A DNA stretch of 64,000 nt, from NCBI RefSeq assembly GCF_012273515.2, contig NZ_CP050975.2, positions 620,001-684,000 of the forward strand, given 5' to 3'. Below, piece by piece: positions 7,853 to 17,240 of the stretch (its first letter is position 1; every line of letters begins with the position of its first letter). Under the pieces are notes generated by a model. The model worked only from the letters and a program-made list of their open reading frames with translations, was not told where the DNA came from and did no database searches. The position numbers were made by a program, and so were the translations under genes. This DNA is from Streptomyces sp. RPA4-2. Its GTDB lineage: Bacteria; Actinomycetota; Actinomycetes; Streptomycetales; Streptomycetaceae.

Positions 7853-9502
7853 ATGCAGCCTTCCGCATCAGCTTCTCCGTCCGGGCACCACTCCCCCGAA
7901 CTGCGCGACGCCGTACGCCGCTTGGACCGACGCCGCTTCCTGACCGTCACCGGGGCGGCGGCGACACTGGCCTTCGCCGCGAACATCCCCCTCGGCGGCA
8001 CCGCCGCGGCGGCCGAGGCAAGCTCTGTGCAGATCACCGAGAACCCCTTCACGCTGGGTGTGGCCTCGGGCGACCCGATGCCCGATTCGGTGCTGCTGTG
8101 GACCCGGCTCGCCCCCCGCCCTTACGAGAGCGGCAGCGGCCTGCCCCCGAAGCGTTTCAAGGTCCGCTGGGAACTCGCCCACGACGAGCGCTTCACCCGC
8201 ATCACCAAGCGCGGCACCGTCGACGCGCACCCGGAGTACAACCACGCCGTGCACGTCGAGGTGGGCGGCCTGGACGCCGACCGCGTCCTCTACTACCGGT
8301 TCCGCGTGGGCCAGTGGGTCAGCCCCGTGGGCCGAACCCGCACCGCCCCGTCGAAGGGCGCCCGGCTGACCGAACTGCGCCTGGCGGCGGTGTCCTGCCA
8401 GGCTTACCACGACGGCTACTTCACCGCCTACCGCCACCTGGCCGACGAGGACCTCGACGCGGTCTTCCACCTCGGTGACTACCTTTACGAGTACGCGGTG
8501 ACCGCGGCCGGAGGCGCCCGCGCCTACACCGACCGCGTTCTGCCCGAGATCTTCAACCGGGAGACCCTCACGCTGGAGGACTACCGGCTCCGGTACGCCC
8601 TCTACAAGTCCGACCCCGATCTGATGGCGGCCCACGCGGCACACCCGTTCGTGGTCACCTGGGACGACCACGAGACGGAGAACAACTACGCGGACGACAC
8701 CCCCGAGAACGATGTGCCCCCGGAGGAGTTCCTGCTTCGGCGGGCCTCCGCCTACCGCGCGTACTGGGAGAACCAGCCCCTGCGGCGCCGACAGCTCCCG
8801 CACGGCCCTGACGCTCAGCTCTACCGGCGTCTGCAGTTCGGGCGGCTCGCCCAGTTCGACATCCTCGACACCCGCCAGTACCGCTCCGACCAGGCGTACG
8901 GCGACGGCTGGCAGGTCCCGGGACCGGAGTCGCAGGATCCGGCCCGCACGCTGACGGGCGCCACCCAGGAGCGCTGGCTCATCGACGGCTGGCGCAGCTC
9001 GAAGGCGACCTGGAACGTCGTTCCCCAGCAGGTCACCTTCGCCCAGCGCAAGGACCGCACGACACCGGGCTTCAAGGTCTCCATGGACTCCTGGGACGGC
9101 TACTCCGCTTCCCGGCAGCGCCTCCTCGACGGCTGGGAGTCCGCCGGCCGGGACAACCTCGTCGTCCTCACGGGTGACGTCCACGTCCACTACGGCTTCG
9201 ACATCAAGAAGGACTTCGACGACCCGGCCTCGAAGACCCTCGGCACCGAGATCGTCACCAGCTCGATCACCAGCGGCAAGGACGGTTCCGACAAGCCGTC
9301 CAACTGGGCCACCTACATGCAGGCCAACCCGCACCTGAAGTTCTACAACGGCCGCCGCGGCTATGCCTTGGTGACCCTCGGCAAGGACGCGGCGCGCGCC
9401 GACTTCAAGACGGTGTCCGCGGTGACCACGCCGGGCGCCCCCATCACCACGGCCGCCTCCTTCGTCACAGAGGCCGGCAACCCAGGGCTCACGCCCGCCT
9501 GA
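7853..9502 (+). CDS. phoD: Tat-exported alkaline phosphatase D (PhoD family)
   Basis: 549 residues from the ATG at 7853 (AGGGA 12 bases upstream). Residues 22-53 form a Tat signal with the twin-arginine core LDRRRFLTVTG and an Ala-rich cleavage site. The mature enzyme carries a PhoD N-terminal beta domain (TLGVASGDPMPDSVLLWTRLAP) and the metallophosphatase motifs HLGDYLYEY, TWDDHETENNYADD and LTGDVHVHYG, which bind the metal centre. Length and motifs are complete. PhoD enzymes release phosphate from phosphodiesters and monoesters outside the cell and usually belong to the PhoP regulon, though no clear operator is visible. The gene is monocistronic with its own terminator. Confidence 0.93.
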   Translation: MQPSASASPSGHHSPELRDAVRRLDRRRFLTVTGAAATLAFAANIPLGGTAAAAEASSVQITENPFTLGVASGDPMPDSVLLWTRLAPRPYESGSGLPPKRFKVRWELAHDERFTRITKRGTVDAHPEYNHAVHVEVGGLDADRVLYYRFRVGQWVSPVGRTRTAPSKGARLTELRLAAVSCQAYHDGYFTAYRHLADEDLDAVFHLGDYLYEYAVTAAGGARAYTDRVLPEIFNRETLTLEDYRLRYALYKSDPDLMAAHAAHPFVVTWDDHETENNYADDTPENDVPPEEFLLRRASAYRAYWENQPLRRRQLPHGPDAQLYRRLQFGRLAQFDILDTRQYRSDQAYGDGWQVPGPESQDPARTLTGATQERWLIDGWRSSKATWNVVPQQVTFAQRKDRTTPGFKVSMDSWDGYSASRQRLLDGWESAGRDNLVVLTGDVHVHYGFDIKKDFDDPASKTLGTEIVTSSITSGKDGSDKPSNWATYMQANPHLKFYNGRRGYALVTLGKDAARADFKTVSAVTTPGAPITTAASFVTEAGNPGLTPA

Positions 9503-9527
9503 TCCTCTGACAGGTCGCTGTACGCGG

Positions 9528-9558
9528 CGAGACCCCGGGGGGTGTCCCCGGGGTCTCG
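9528..9558 (+). terminator. Terminator after phoD
   Basis: CGAGACCCCGGGG (9528-9540) and CCCCGGGGTCTCG (9546-9558) form a perfect 13-bp stem with a 5-base loop, 25 bases after the stop. Confidence 0.85.
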
Positions 9559-9754
9559 TGCCGTTCGGCCCGGCCGCCCACCTCGGTGCCCGTCTCCGTG
9601 ACGATCAGCGGCCCACCGCCGGGGACCTGGTCGACGACGGCGCCGACGCCCCGCACCCGCACCCGCCGACCACCACCCGACCTGCGCCGCCCCCTACGCC
9701 CTCTCCCGCGGTCAGGTCGATCCCGGTTCGTCACGTGAACCGAGTGCTGTGCGG

Positions 9755-10105
9755 TCACAGACTGTGGGCGACGGGGTGCAGCGGTTCGTACAGAGGGAGT
9801 TCGGCGCCGCTGGGCAGCCGGATCGCAGTGAGTCTGCCCCAGCGCTGTTCGCTGACCGGGCGGGTGATCTCGATGCCCCGCGCGCGGAACTCGCCGAGCT
9901 GAGAATCCAGGTCGTCGCACATCAGGAACAACTCGTGCTGGGGCGGGCCGTCGGTCGGGTGCACGGCCACCTCGGCCGGGGGCAGCTTGAAGACGAGCCA
10001 GCCGCCGCCCGCGTCGACGCCGGGAAAGCCGAGGACGTCACGGATGAAGGCGCGGTCCGCCTCGGCGTCCTGGCTGTAGAGGATGACATGTGCACCGTTG
10101 ATCAC
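9755..10105 (-). CDS. VOC (glyoxalase/bleomycin-resistance fold) family protein
   Basis: 116 residues from a GTG at 10105 with AGGAG 7 bases upstream; the longer open frame upstream has no homology-like content. The fold is a vicinal-oxygen-chelate dimer subunit: HVILYSQDAEADRAFIRDVLGFP at the start, then a VDAGGGWLVFKLPPAEVAVHP strand pair, then ELFLMCDDLDSQLGEFRARG and a metal-side EQRWGRLTAIRLPSGAELPLYEP end. Members of this family act as isomerases, extradiol oxygenases or drug-binding proteins; which one applies here is not decidable from sequence. Confidence 0.83.
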   Translation of the reverse strand: MINGAHVILYSQDAEADRAFIRDVLGFPGVDAGGGWLVFKLPPAEVAVHPTDGPPQHELFLMCDDLDSQLGEFRARGIEITRPVSEQRWGRLTAIRLPSGAELPLYEPLHPVAHSL

Positions 10106-10350
10106 GGTTGGCTCCTGCCCGTCAACTTGCCGGCGGTCGTGTCCCCCCGGCATCCTGGCACACTCGGTTCCAAGGACACCTTCGACTGAATTCGACGACA
10201 CGACCACAGAGTTCCAGGCGGGCTCGCCGGAGCGTTTCATGTGCGTCCTTCGGCCCCGTGGCGACGCGCTCGCGAGGACGTCATGCGCTCGGGTGTCACA
10301 AGCCCTTGCTCACCCCGGAACCGCAGCGGGCGCGGAACCGGCAGCCGTCG

Positions 10351-11349
10351 TCACGTATGCCGAGGAACCGGCGGCTCCTGGCCGGCCGCACCCCGTCCCG
10401 CCCGCGTCAGCGCGTCTTCGGCCTGCACGGCCAGGGTGTGGACGAGACCGGCCGCGGAGGGCAGGTCGGTGATCAGGTCGACACCCTCGCCGGCCCAGAC
10501 GGGCAACGGCGGCACGGCACCTCGGGCCACGTCGTCACGGTAGTCCTGAGCGGCCCGGGCGTCGGCGGCGAGCTCGGCTTCACGGCCGCGCCACCGGCCC
10601 AGCCAGGGATGGGCCAGCGTGCGTGCGGTGTACTTCGACGGCCAGCGAGAGCCACGGACGATGTCCAGCACGCCGCTGCGCTCGGTGTCCTGCCCGCGTC
10701 CTTCGACGATCGCCCTGGTGACCGAGGGATCGGCCAGGGATTCCGCGGCGGCCTGGAACCGGGTACCGATGAGCGCTCCGGCCGCCCCGAGGGCCAGAGC
10801 CGCGGCCACTCCCCTGCCGTCGGCGATCCCGCCCGCCGCCAGCACCGGCACCGGTCCCGCGAGATCCACCACGACCGGGACGAACGCCATCGTGGACCGC
10901 CCGCGCCGGGCGCCGTGACCACCGCTCTCGGTCCCCTGCGCCACGACGACATCGGCGCCCAGGTCCACGGCGCGCCTCGCCTCCTCCAGATCGGTGGCCT
11001 GGATGATCAGCACCGCGCCCGCCCGCCGGATCCTCTCCACGAACGGGCTCGGATCCCCGAAGGACAGCATGACCGCGCTGGGGCCATACTCCAGCGCGCA
11101 CTCCACCGCTCCCGCCTCGGCCGCCCAGGCCAGGAACCCGACACCCCAGGGTTCGTGGCTTCCCGACGCGACGATCGGCAGCTCGCGCCGCAGCCACGTC
11201 AGGTCCCCGCTCCCGGCGCCCAGCAGCCCGAGGCCACCGCCGCGGGAGACGGCCGAGGCCAGTTCGCCACCGGCCGTCCCGCCCATCGGTGCCAGCGCGA
11301 TCGGGTGCCGCACTCCGCACAACCGCGTGAAATCCGTCGACAACGCCAT
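10351..11349 (-). CDS. Nitronate monooxygenase / 2-nitropropane dioxygenase-like flavoprotein
   Basis: 332 residues from the ATG at 11349. It is an FMN TIM-barrel enzyme with HPIALAPMGGTAGGELASAVSRGGGLGLLG at the N-terminus, the FMN/substrate loop AQGTESGGHGARRG in the middle, and the phosphate-binding VPVLAAGGIADGRGVAAALALGAAGALIGTRF. Enzymes of this class oxidise alkyl nitronates such as propionate-3-nitronate to carbonyls and nitrite, a detoxification role; some relatives are enoyl reductases. The gene lies upstream of the VOC gene on the same strand with a 245-base gap, so co-transcription is uncertain. Confidence 0.85.
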   Translation of the reverse strand: MALSTDFTRLCGVRHPIALAPMGGTAGGELASAVSRGGGLGLLGAGSGDLTWLRRELPIVASGSHEPWGVGFLAWAAEAGAVECALEYGPSAVMLSFGDPSPFVERIRRAGAVLIIQATDLEEARRAVDLGADVVVAQGTESGGHGARRGRSTMAFVPVVVDLAGPVPVLAAGGIADGRGVAAALALGAAGALIGTRFQAAAESLADPSVTRAIVEGRGQDTERSGVLDIVRGSRWPSKYTARTLAHPWLGRWRGREAELAADARAAQDYRDDVARGAVPPLPVWAGEGVDLITDLPSAAGLVHTLAVQAEDALTRAGRGAAGQEPPVPRHT

Positions 11350-11385
11350 ACCCGCATCATCGGTCCGCTGCCCGCGTGCGGGCCA

Positions 11386-11422
11386 TCCCCTTCCCCTTCC
11401 CCTTCCTTTTCCCCTTCCTTCT
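11386..11422 (+). repeat. 37-base pure pyrimidine tract (CCCCTT-type)
   Basis: Positions 11386-11422 hold only C and T on the plus strand, built from CCCCTT/CCTT units. It lies 37 bases upstream of the nitronate monooxygenase start, in its promoter or leader. On the coding strand it is a G/A tract. Confidence 0.8.
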
Positions 11423-11496
11423 GATTCCGCCCCCCAGGACGCCGGAGTCGTCAACGGGCCCACACCAGCCCGCGGATGGGCGGGCGCGTCACGCGA

Positions 11497-14355
11497 CTAC
11501 GGGTTCGCCGCGCGCCCGAGGCCTTCTTGCTCCTCCCCGGTCGGCAGGCTCTGTTCCGTCCAGACCACCTTGCCGCGTGGGGTGTAACGGGTGCCCCAGC
11601 GCTGGGTGAGCTGGGAGATGAGGAAGAGGCCGCGGCCGCCCTCGTCCGTGGTGGCCGCGCGCCGCACGTGGGGTGAGGTGCTGCCGGCGTCGGAGACCTC
11701 GCAGATGAGGGTGCGGTCCCGCAGCAGGCGCAGCTCGATGGGCGGCGAGGCGTACCGGATGGCGTTGGTGATCAGTTCGCTGAGGATCAGTTCCGTGGTG
11801 AACACCGTGTCGTCCAGCCCCCAATCGGTGAGCCGGCGTTCGACCGCCGCGCGTGTCCCGGCGACCGTCGCGGGGTCCGCGGGGACGTCCCAGCGGGCGA
11901 GGTGTTCGTCGTCCAGGGCGCGTGTACGTGCCACCAGGAGGGCGATGTCGTCCCCGGGGTGGCCGAGCCGGTCGGGCACCAGGGCGTCGAGCACGGCGTC
12001 GCAGGTCTCCTGCGGTGACCGGCCTGGACGGGCGAGTACCTGCCGCAGCCACTCCTGCCCGGTGGCCGGCTCCGGGTTGTGGTGCTTGAGCAGGCCGTCC
12101 GTGTACAGGACGAGCCGGCTGTTCTCCGGGACGTCGACGGTGAGGCTCTCGAAGGGCTGACCCCCCAGGCCCAGGGCCGGGCAGTCCCGTACGCGAGGGA
12201 AGTCGGCGGTGCCGTCCGGGAGGATCAGGACGGGCAGGGGATGACCGGCCCTGGCCATGACGCACTGCCTGCGGACCGGGTCGTAGACCACGTACAGGCA
12301 GGTGGCCCCGGTGAGCACGGAACCGTCCGCGTCCCCGGCGGGGCCGGGCCGCTGCTCGCCACCGGCCGGACGCCCCTCGTCGCGGTCGAGGCGGATGACC
12401 AGATCGTCGAGGCGGGCCATGAGTTCCTCGGGTACCAGATCCAGGTCCGAGAAATTGTGGACGGCGGTGCGCAGGCGGCCCATGGCGACGGCGGCGTGCA
12501 GGCCGTGCCCGGTCACGTCACCCGCGACGAGCGCGACGCGCGCGCTGGAGAGCGGGATGACGTCGAACCAGCCGCCGGCCGTCGTCGCCTGCCCGGGCAG
12601 ATAGCGGGACGCCGCGTCGACGGCGTTCTGTTCGGGCAGCCCGTGCGGCAGCAGGCTGCGCTGGAGCGAGACGGCGGTGGCGTGTTCGCGGGCGTAGCGC
12701 CGGGCGTTGTCGATGCAGACGGCCGTGTGGTTGACCAGCTCCTCGGCGAGTGACAGGTCCTCGGTGTCGAAGGGGCTGTGACCGCCGGATCCGGACGTCG
12801 TCGCGCGGAAGAGACTCACCAAGCCGAGCACCGCGCCTCGCGCGCGCAGCGGTACGGCGATCATCGCGTGGTCGGGGAGGTCGGGGGACGTGAGCGGGCC
12901 CGGGGTGCGGTGGGGGTAGGCGACGGGCTCCCCGGCCGGGTCCGGTTCGGCCACGGGTCTTTGGGCCTTGAGGCTTCGGGCCTGCGGCGAGGAGGGAGGG
13001 AAGCGGACGAGGTCCCCCACGGCGCGTGACGAGGGAGTGCCGGGGAGGGGCGCCTGTGCCGCGCGGCACAGCGGCCCGGTGCCGTCGCCGGGTGGTTCCT
13101 CCCCGTGCAGCACCGCGTCCGAGAGGTCCACGACCGCGTGGTCGGCGAACCGCGGCACGACGGCGGCGACCAGTTCCTCGGCGATCCGGCCCACGTCGAG
13201 GGTCGTACCGATGGTCATGCCGGCGTCGTAGAGCAGTCGCAGGCGCTCGCGGGCGACGTCGGCCTGACCGGCCAGGGAGCGCAGTTCGGTGGTGTCGCGC
13301 AGGGTGGTGACCGTGCCCAGCACGCGGCCGTTCCACACGGTGGGCTGCTGGTTCACGGCCAGCAGGCGGTCCCCGGCGGGGTGGACCTCGTCGGTGGCGA
13401 CCCGGCCGGAGGTGAGCATCCGGGTGAGTGCGGGGCCGAGGGCGAGATCGCCCGCGTGACGCCCCTGGACGTCGGGCGGCAGACCGAGCAGCCGGTGCGC
13501 CTCGTCGTTGGCCAGCAGCAGGCGGCGCTCGTGGTCGGCGATGAGGACACCTTCGCGGACCGCGTGCAGCACCGCGTCGTGGTGCTCGTACATGCGTGTG
13601 ATCTCGGTGGGCCCGAGGCCGTGGGTCTGCCGGCGCAGCCGCTTGCTCAGCCAGGCGATCCCTCCCATGGACAGGGCGAGCGCGACGCCGGCGGACCCGA
13701 GCAGGGGCGGCAGCTGGCCGTTGACCTGGTGAACCACGCTGGCGACCGGCACGCCGGTCATGACGGTGCCCACTACGCTGTGGCCCGCGTCGAAGACGGG
13801 AACCACCGCGCGGATCGACGGCGAGTGAAGGCTCCTGCCGATGACCTTGTCGGTGAAGGTGTGGCCCGCAGTGGCGGGCCACACGGTGGCGTTGGAGGGC
13901 AGGCCGATCGCGCGGGGGTCCGGGTGGCTGTACCGGATGCCCTTGGGGTTGGTCACCACGATGTAGGCGACCCGGGCGTCGCGGCGGGTGGCCTCGGCCA
14001 GCGGTTGCAGAGTGGTGCTCGGACTGGCGGACTTCAGCGCGTCCAGTACGGCCGGGGAGTGGGCGAAGGTCTCGGCGACCGCGAGCGCGCGCGTACGGGC
14101 CTCCTGCGTGGCCTCCTTCCGGTCCTGCAGCACCAGGACCGTGGTCGCGGCGGCTATCAGCAGCACCGCGATGGTCACGGCCAGCGCGAGCATCTGTCCG
14201 GCGATGCTGTGCGGGAGCAGGCTGAGGCGGCCTCGCCGGGGAGCGGCCGGGTCCGGGTCGGGATCAGCGCCCTGGTCCAGACGTTCGCGCCGCCCGGGAA
14301 ACCTGCGTCCGATCAGGCTGAGCGGCGTCCGGGACCTGTTGACTGCCCGAGGCAT
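11497..14355 (-). CDS. Membrane sensor phosphatase: sensor-PAS-GAF-SpoIIE-HATPase
   Basis: 952 residues from the ATG at 14355; a longer frame exists but adds only low-complexity sequence. Two membrane segments (about 52-76 and 216-235) flank an extracytoplasmic single-CACHE-like sensor. PAS (about 255-360), GAF (375-555), a SpoIIE/PPM phosphatase (580-810) and an RsbW-type HATPase (825-935, LITNAIRYASPP, TDEGGRGLFLIS) follow. Such proteins act in sigma-factor partner switching, dephosphorylating STAS anti-anti-sigma factors and phosphorylating them through the kinase part. The usual GGDWxD metal motif reads TTAGGWFDVI, so the first Asp is missing, while GDVTGHG is intact. It is divergent from another SpoIIE gene. 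Confidence 0.88.
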   Translation of the reverse strand: MPRAVNRSRTPLSLIGRRFPGRRERLDQGADPDPDPAAPRRGRLSLLPHSIAGQMLALAVTIAVLLIAAATTVLVLQDRKEATQEARTRALAVAETFAHSPAVLDALKSASPSTTLQPLAEATRRDARVAYIVVTNPKGIRYSHPDPRAIGLPSNATVWPATAGHTFTDKVIGRSLHSPSIRAVVPVFDAGHSVVGTVMTGVPVASVVHQVNGQLPPLLGSAGVALALSMGGIAWLSKRLRRQTHGLGPTEITRMYEHHDAVLHAVREGVLIADHERRLLLANDEAHRLLGLPPDVQGRHAGDLALGPALTRMLTSGRVATDEVHPAGDRLLAVNQQPTVWNGRVLGTVTTLRDTTELRSLAGQADVARERLRLLYDAGMTIGTTLDVGRIAEELVAAVVPRFADHAVVDLSDAVLHGEEPPGDGTGPLCRAAQAPLPGTPSSRAVGDLVRFPPSSPQARSLKAQRPVAEPDPAGEPVAYPHRTPGPLTSPDLPDHAMIAVPLRARGAVLGLVSLFRATTSGSGGHSPFDTEDLSLAEELVNHTAVCIDNARRYAREHATAVSLQRSLLPHGLPEQNAVDAASRYLPGQATTAGGWFDVIPLSSARVALVAGDVTGHGLHAAVAMGRLRTAVHNFSDLDLVPEELMARLDDLVIRLDRDEGRPAGGEQRPGPAGDADGSVLTGATCLYVVYDPVRRQCVMARAGHPLPVLILPDGTADFPRVRDCPALGLGGQPFESLTVDVPENSRLVLYTDGLLKHHNPEPATGQEWLRQVLARPGRSPQETCDAVLDALVPDRLGHPGDDIALLVARTRALDDEHLARWDVPADPATVAGTRAAVERRLTDWGLDDTVFTTELILSELITNAIRYASPPIELRLLRDRTLICEVSDAGSTSPHVRRAATTDEGGRGLFLISQLTQRWGTRYTPRGKVVWTEQSLPTGEEQEGLGRAANP

Positions 14356-14537
14356 ACAGCCATGGTCGTACGCATCACGGGCAAAGGTCCAAATATATGA
14401 CCTTTCATACGGATCCTTCATGTCACGGACGTCGGTCAAGCAGGACACGGTCGGACATCGAGACATCGAAGGGGGCCGGTGTACGTCGCGGCCCAGTGGA
14501 CCCGCGCCGTCACGCGAATCCGGCTTATCGTGCTCAT

Positions 14538-17111
14538 ATGGGTGATGTTCGGTGCGGCTGGTGCGACAAGCCGCTGCCGGATGAGGCCGGACCCAACCGG
14601 CGGTACTGCGGTCCGGCCCATCGGCAGGCTGCCTGGCGGGCCCGGCGCCGCTGGGAGGCCGCGGCCCAGGCGCGCCACGCGCTCGTCCTGGCCGACGCGG
14701 AGCTGCTGTCCCGGGCACGGACGATGTCCCAGGAGGCGGCCACCCAGGATCCTGAGCGGATGGCCGAGACGACGGGCGACGGTGCCTCGGCCGGCGCTCA
14801 CAGTGCCGCGGCCGCGGAGATCCTGGGGCTGGCCGAGCAGCTGGTGCGGTCCGCGGTCATGGCCGACCGGCAGGCCGGGGCCGGCTGGACACGGATCGGC
14901 GCCGGCCTGGGGATGAGCGGCGCGGCGGCCCGGCACCGCTTCGGACGGATGTGCGCCCGCGGGCAGCACGGGCAGGGGGCGCGTGGCCCGTCGCCGCCCG
15001 CGCGCTCGACCTGTTCCATCGGGCCGGAAACGCTCGGCTCGCTGCTCCTTCCGGCGGCCCGGGACACCGGTGCTTCCGTGAGCGGGATCTACCTGTTCCC
15101 GCCCGACCGGCCGGTGCTGCAGCTGGCGGTGACGACCGGCGGCACGACGGTCGCGCTGTGGGAAAGGGTCGACCCGGGGGGCGAGGGACCCGTGGCCGAG
15201 GCGGTACGCGAACGGCGGCTGGTGTGGGTCGCCGGCCACGCGGAGCTGGCCCGCCGCTACCCCCGGACCGCGCTCACCCTGCCCTACCCCGTGGCGGTGG
15301 CGGCCGCACCGGTGACCACCGGCGCCACCACATGGGGCGCGCTGGCGTTCCTGTGGCCCGGTACGCATCCGCGACTGCTGAGCACCCGCGAACGCGACGC
15401 GGTCGCCATCGCCTGCGACCGTGTGGGCGCGTTCCTGCGGCAGGCAGCCGCCGACGGGCGCCCGGTCCTCCCCGCGGAACGTCCGCACGTTCCGGACCCG
15501 CCCCGGGCCCGTACGCCCGGACCGGCGGAGGCGCTGGCCGCCGTCGATCTCGTCGACCGCCTTCCCGAGGGCTGTCTGGCGCTCGACCTGGACAACCGGA
15601 TCACCTTCATCGACGCCACCGCCCGTGATCTGGTCGGCGGGAGCGCTCCGGACCTGCTCGGGACATCGCTGTGCGAGGCCCTGCCGTGGCTGGACGAGCC
15701 GGTCCTCCAGGACCACCAGCGAGCCGCGACGATCAGCCGCCGGCCCGCCGTCTTCACGGCCCTGTGCCCGCGGGGCCGGTGGCTGGACTTCGAACTGCAC
15801 CCCGACGTCTCGGGCACCACCGTCCGAGTCACTCCCGCCGAGGACGCGGGTCCGGCGGACCACGCGCGGCGGGGCGGCAGGGACAGCGCCCTCGTCCCTA
15901 CGCGGGCACGCGTGCTGTACGACCTGATGCACCTGGCCGCCTCACTCACCGAGGCCGTCAGCGTGCAGGACGTGGTGGAGCTGGCGGCCGACCAGATCAT
16001 GCCCACCTTCGACGCGCAGGGTTTCGTGCTGTCCGTGGCCGAGGACGGCCGGCTGCAGATCGTCGGGTCCCGTGGGTACCGGGACGAGGTCCTCAGGCCC
16101 TTCGACGGACCATCGCTCACCGACAGGTCGGCTCCCACCGTGCACGCCCTCGCCACCGGAGTCCCTCTCTTCTTCGGTTCCCCGCAGGACATGGAGCGGT
16201 TCCACCCCGCCATCCCGCGGCTGACCGTAAGGGCGGCGTGGGCCTTCCTGCCCCTGGTCGTCTCGCGCCGCCCGGTCGGCTGTTGGGTGCTGTCCTTCGA
16301 CCGTCCCCGCCCCTTCGGCCCCGACGAGCGTGCCGTTCTGACCTCGCTGGCCGGGCTGATCGCCCAGGCCCTCGACCGCGCCCGCCTCTACGACGCCAAG
16401 CACCAGCTCGCCCACGACCTGCAAAGTGGCCTGCTCCCCACCACCCTGCCCGCGGTACCCGGCCTGGAGGTGGCAGCCCGGTATCTGCCCGCGGCCCGCG
16501 GCATGGATGTCGGAGGCGACTTCTACGACCTCATCCGTCTGGACGCCACCACCGTCGCCGCCGCCATCGGTGACGTCCAGGGGCACAACGTGCACGCCGC
16601 CGCTCTGATGGGACAGATCCGCACGGCCGTCCACGTCACCGCGGGGGCATCACCCGACGAAGTCCTCGCCCGTGCGAACCGTCTGCTCACCGACTTCGAC
16701 CCGGGCCTCTTCGCCAGCTGTCTGTACGCCCATATCGATCTCGCACACCACCGCGCCCGACTCGCCACCGCGGGTCACCCGCCACCGCTCCTGCGCGATG
16801 CCGACGGACGCACCGAGGTCCTCGATCTGCCGCCCGGACTCCTGCTCGGTATCGACCCCGCCGCCGACTACCGGACCACCGAGATCCCCCTGCCGCCCCA
16901 CGCGCTGCTGGCCCTGTACACCGACGGCCTGATCGAGACCCCCGGCGGCGACATCGGCGAGGCCGCCGCCGACCTCGCGGATCACCTCGACCGTGCCGCG
17001 GACCAGCCCGTCGGCACCCTCGCGGACGCCCTCATCCGGCACACCCGCCACACCGACCCGCGCAGTGACGACGTGGCCCTGCTCCTGCTTCGCGCGACGG
17101 AGGGGACCTGA
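14538..17111 (+). CDS. SpoIIE phosphatase with N-terminal zinc-ribbon/HTH-like region, GAF, PAS and GAF domains
   Basis: 857 residues from the ATG at 14538; earlier in-frame ATGs extend into the neighbour's promoter. The front is unusual. C6-x2-C9 and C24 (with H28), in an RRYCGPAHRQAAWRARRRWE setting, look like a small zinc ribbon, and 85-140 contain a helix-turn-helix-like GAGWTRIGAGLGMSGAAARHRFGRM. GAF (150-300), PAS (330-435), a second GAF (455-620) and a PPM phosphatase (645-850, MDVGGDFYDLIRLD, GDVQGHNVHAA) follow. The metal-binding Asp residues are present; the usual GHG is GHN. It is soluble, with no membrane segment. A phosphatase carrying a possible nucleic-acid-binding front is the notable point. 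Confidence 0.87.
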   Translation: MGDVRCGWCDKPLPDEAGPNRRYCGPAHRQAAWRARRRWEAAAQARHALVLADAELLSRARTMSQEAATQDPERMAETTGDGASAGAHSAAAAEILGLAEQLVRSAVMADRQAGAGWTRIGAGLGMSGAAARHRFGRMCARGQHGQGARGPSPPARSTCSIGPETLGSLLLPAARDTGASVSGIYLFPPDRPVLQLAVTTGGTTVALWERVDPGGEGPVAEAVRERRLVWVAGHAELARRYPRTALTLPYPVAVAAAPVTTGATTWGALAFLWPGTHPRLLSTRERDAVAIACDRVGAFLRQAAADGRPVLPAERPHVPDPPRARTPGPAEALAAVDLVDRLPEGCLALDLDNRITFIDATARDLVGGSAPDLLGTSLCEALPWLDEPVLQDHQRAATISRRPAVFTALCPRGRWLDFELHPDVSGTTVRVTPAEDAGPADHARRGGRDSALVPTRARVLYDLMHLAASLTEAVSVQDVVELAADQIMPTFDAQGFVLSVAEDGRLQIVGSRGYRDEVLRPFDGPSLTDRSAPTVHALATGVPLFFGSPQDMERFHPAIPRLTVRAAWAFLPLVVSRRPVGCWVLSFDRPRPFGPDERAVLTSLAGLIAQALDRARLYDAKHQLAHDLQSGLLPTTLPAVPGLEVAARYLPAARGMDVGGDFYDLIRLDATTVAAAIGDVQGHNVHAAALMGQIRTAVHVTAGASPDEVLARANRLLTDFDPGLFASCLYAHIDLAHHRARLATAGHPPPLLRDADGRTEVLDLPPGLLLGIDPAADYRTTEIPLPPHALLALYTDGLIETPGGDIGEAAADLADHLDRAADQPVGTLADALIRHTRHTDPRSDDVALLLLRATEGT

Positions 17112-17202
17112 CGGGCGAAGCCGCCGTCGGCCGCCGAACGGGCCGTCGCCCGCGATGCATCGCGGTCCTCCGGAGGGGCGCCGTCGCTCCAGCACGTGGT
17201 GA

Positions 17203-17240
17203 GGCCCGGTCCGCCGCCTCGGGGAGCGACGGACCGGGCC
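17203..17240. terminator. Hairpin between convergent phosphatase genes
   Basis: GGCCCGGTCCG (17203-17213) pairs exactly with 17230-17240 over a 16-base loop. It is in the 476-base gap (17112-17587) between convergent genes and could stop transcription from the left. A separate 16-bp palindrome centred on ATGCAT lies at 17150-17165. No gene is supported in the gap. Confidence 0.55.

Noticed and set aside
14356..14718. N-terminal extension of the sensor phosphatase upstream of 14355
   Set aside because: The added residues are Arg/Pro-rich and overlap the start of the divergent zinc-ribbon phosphatase.
17150..17165. 16-bp palindrome centred on ATGCAT as an operator
   Set aside because: It lies between convergent genes and away from any start, so an operator role is unlikely.
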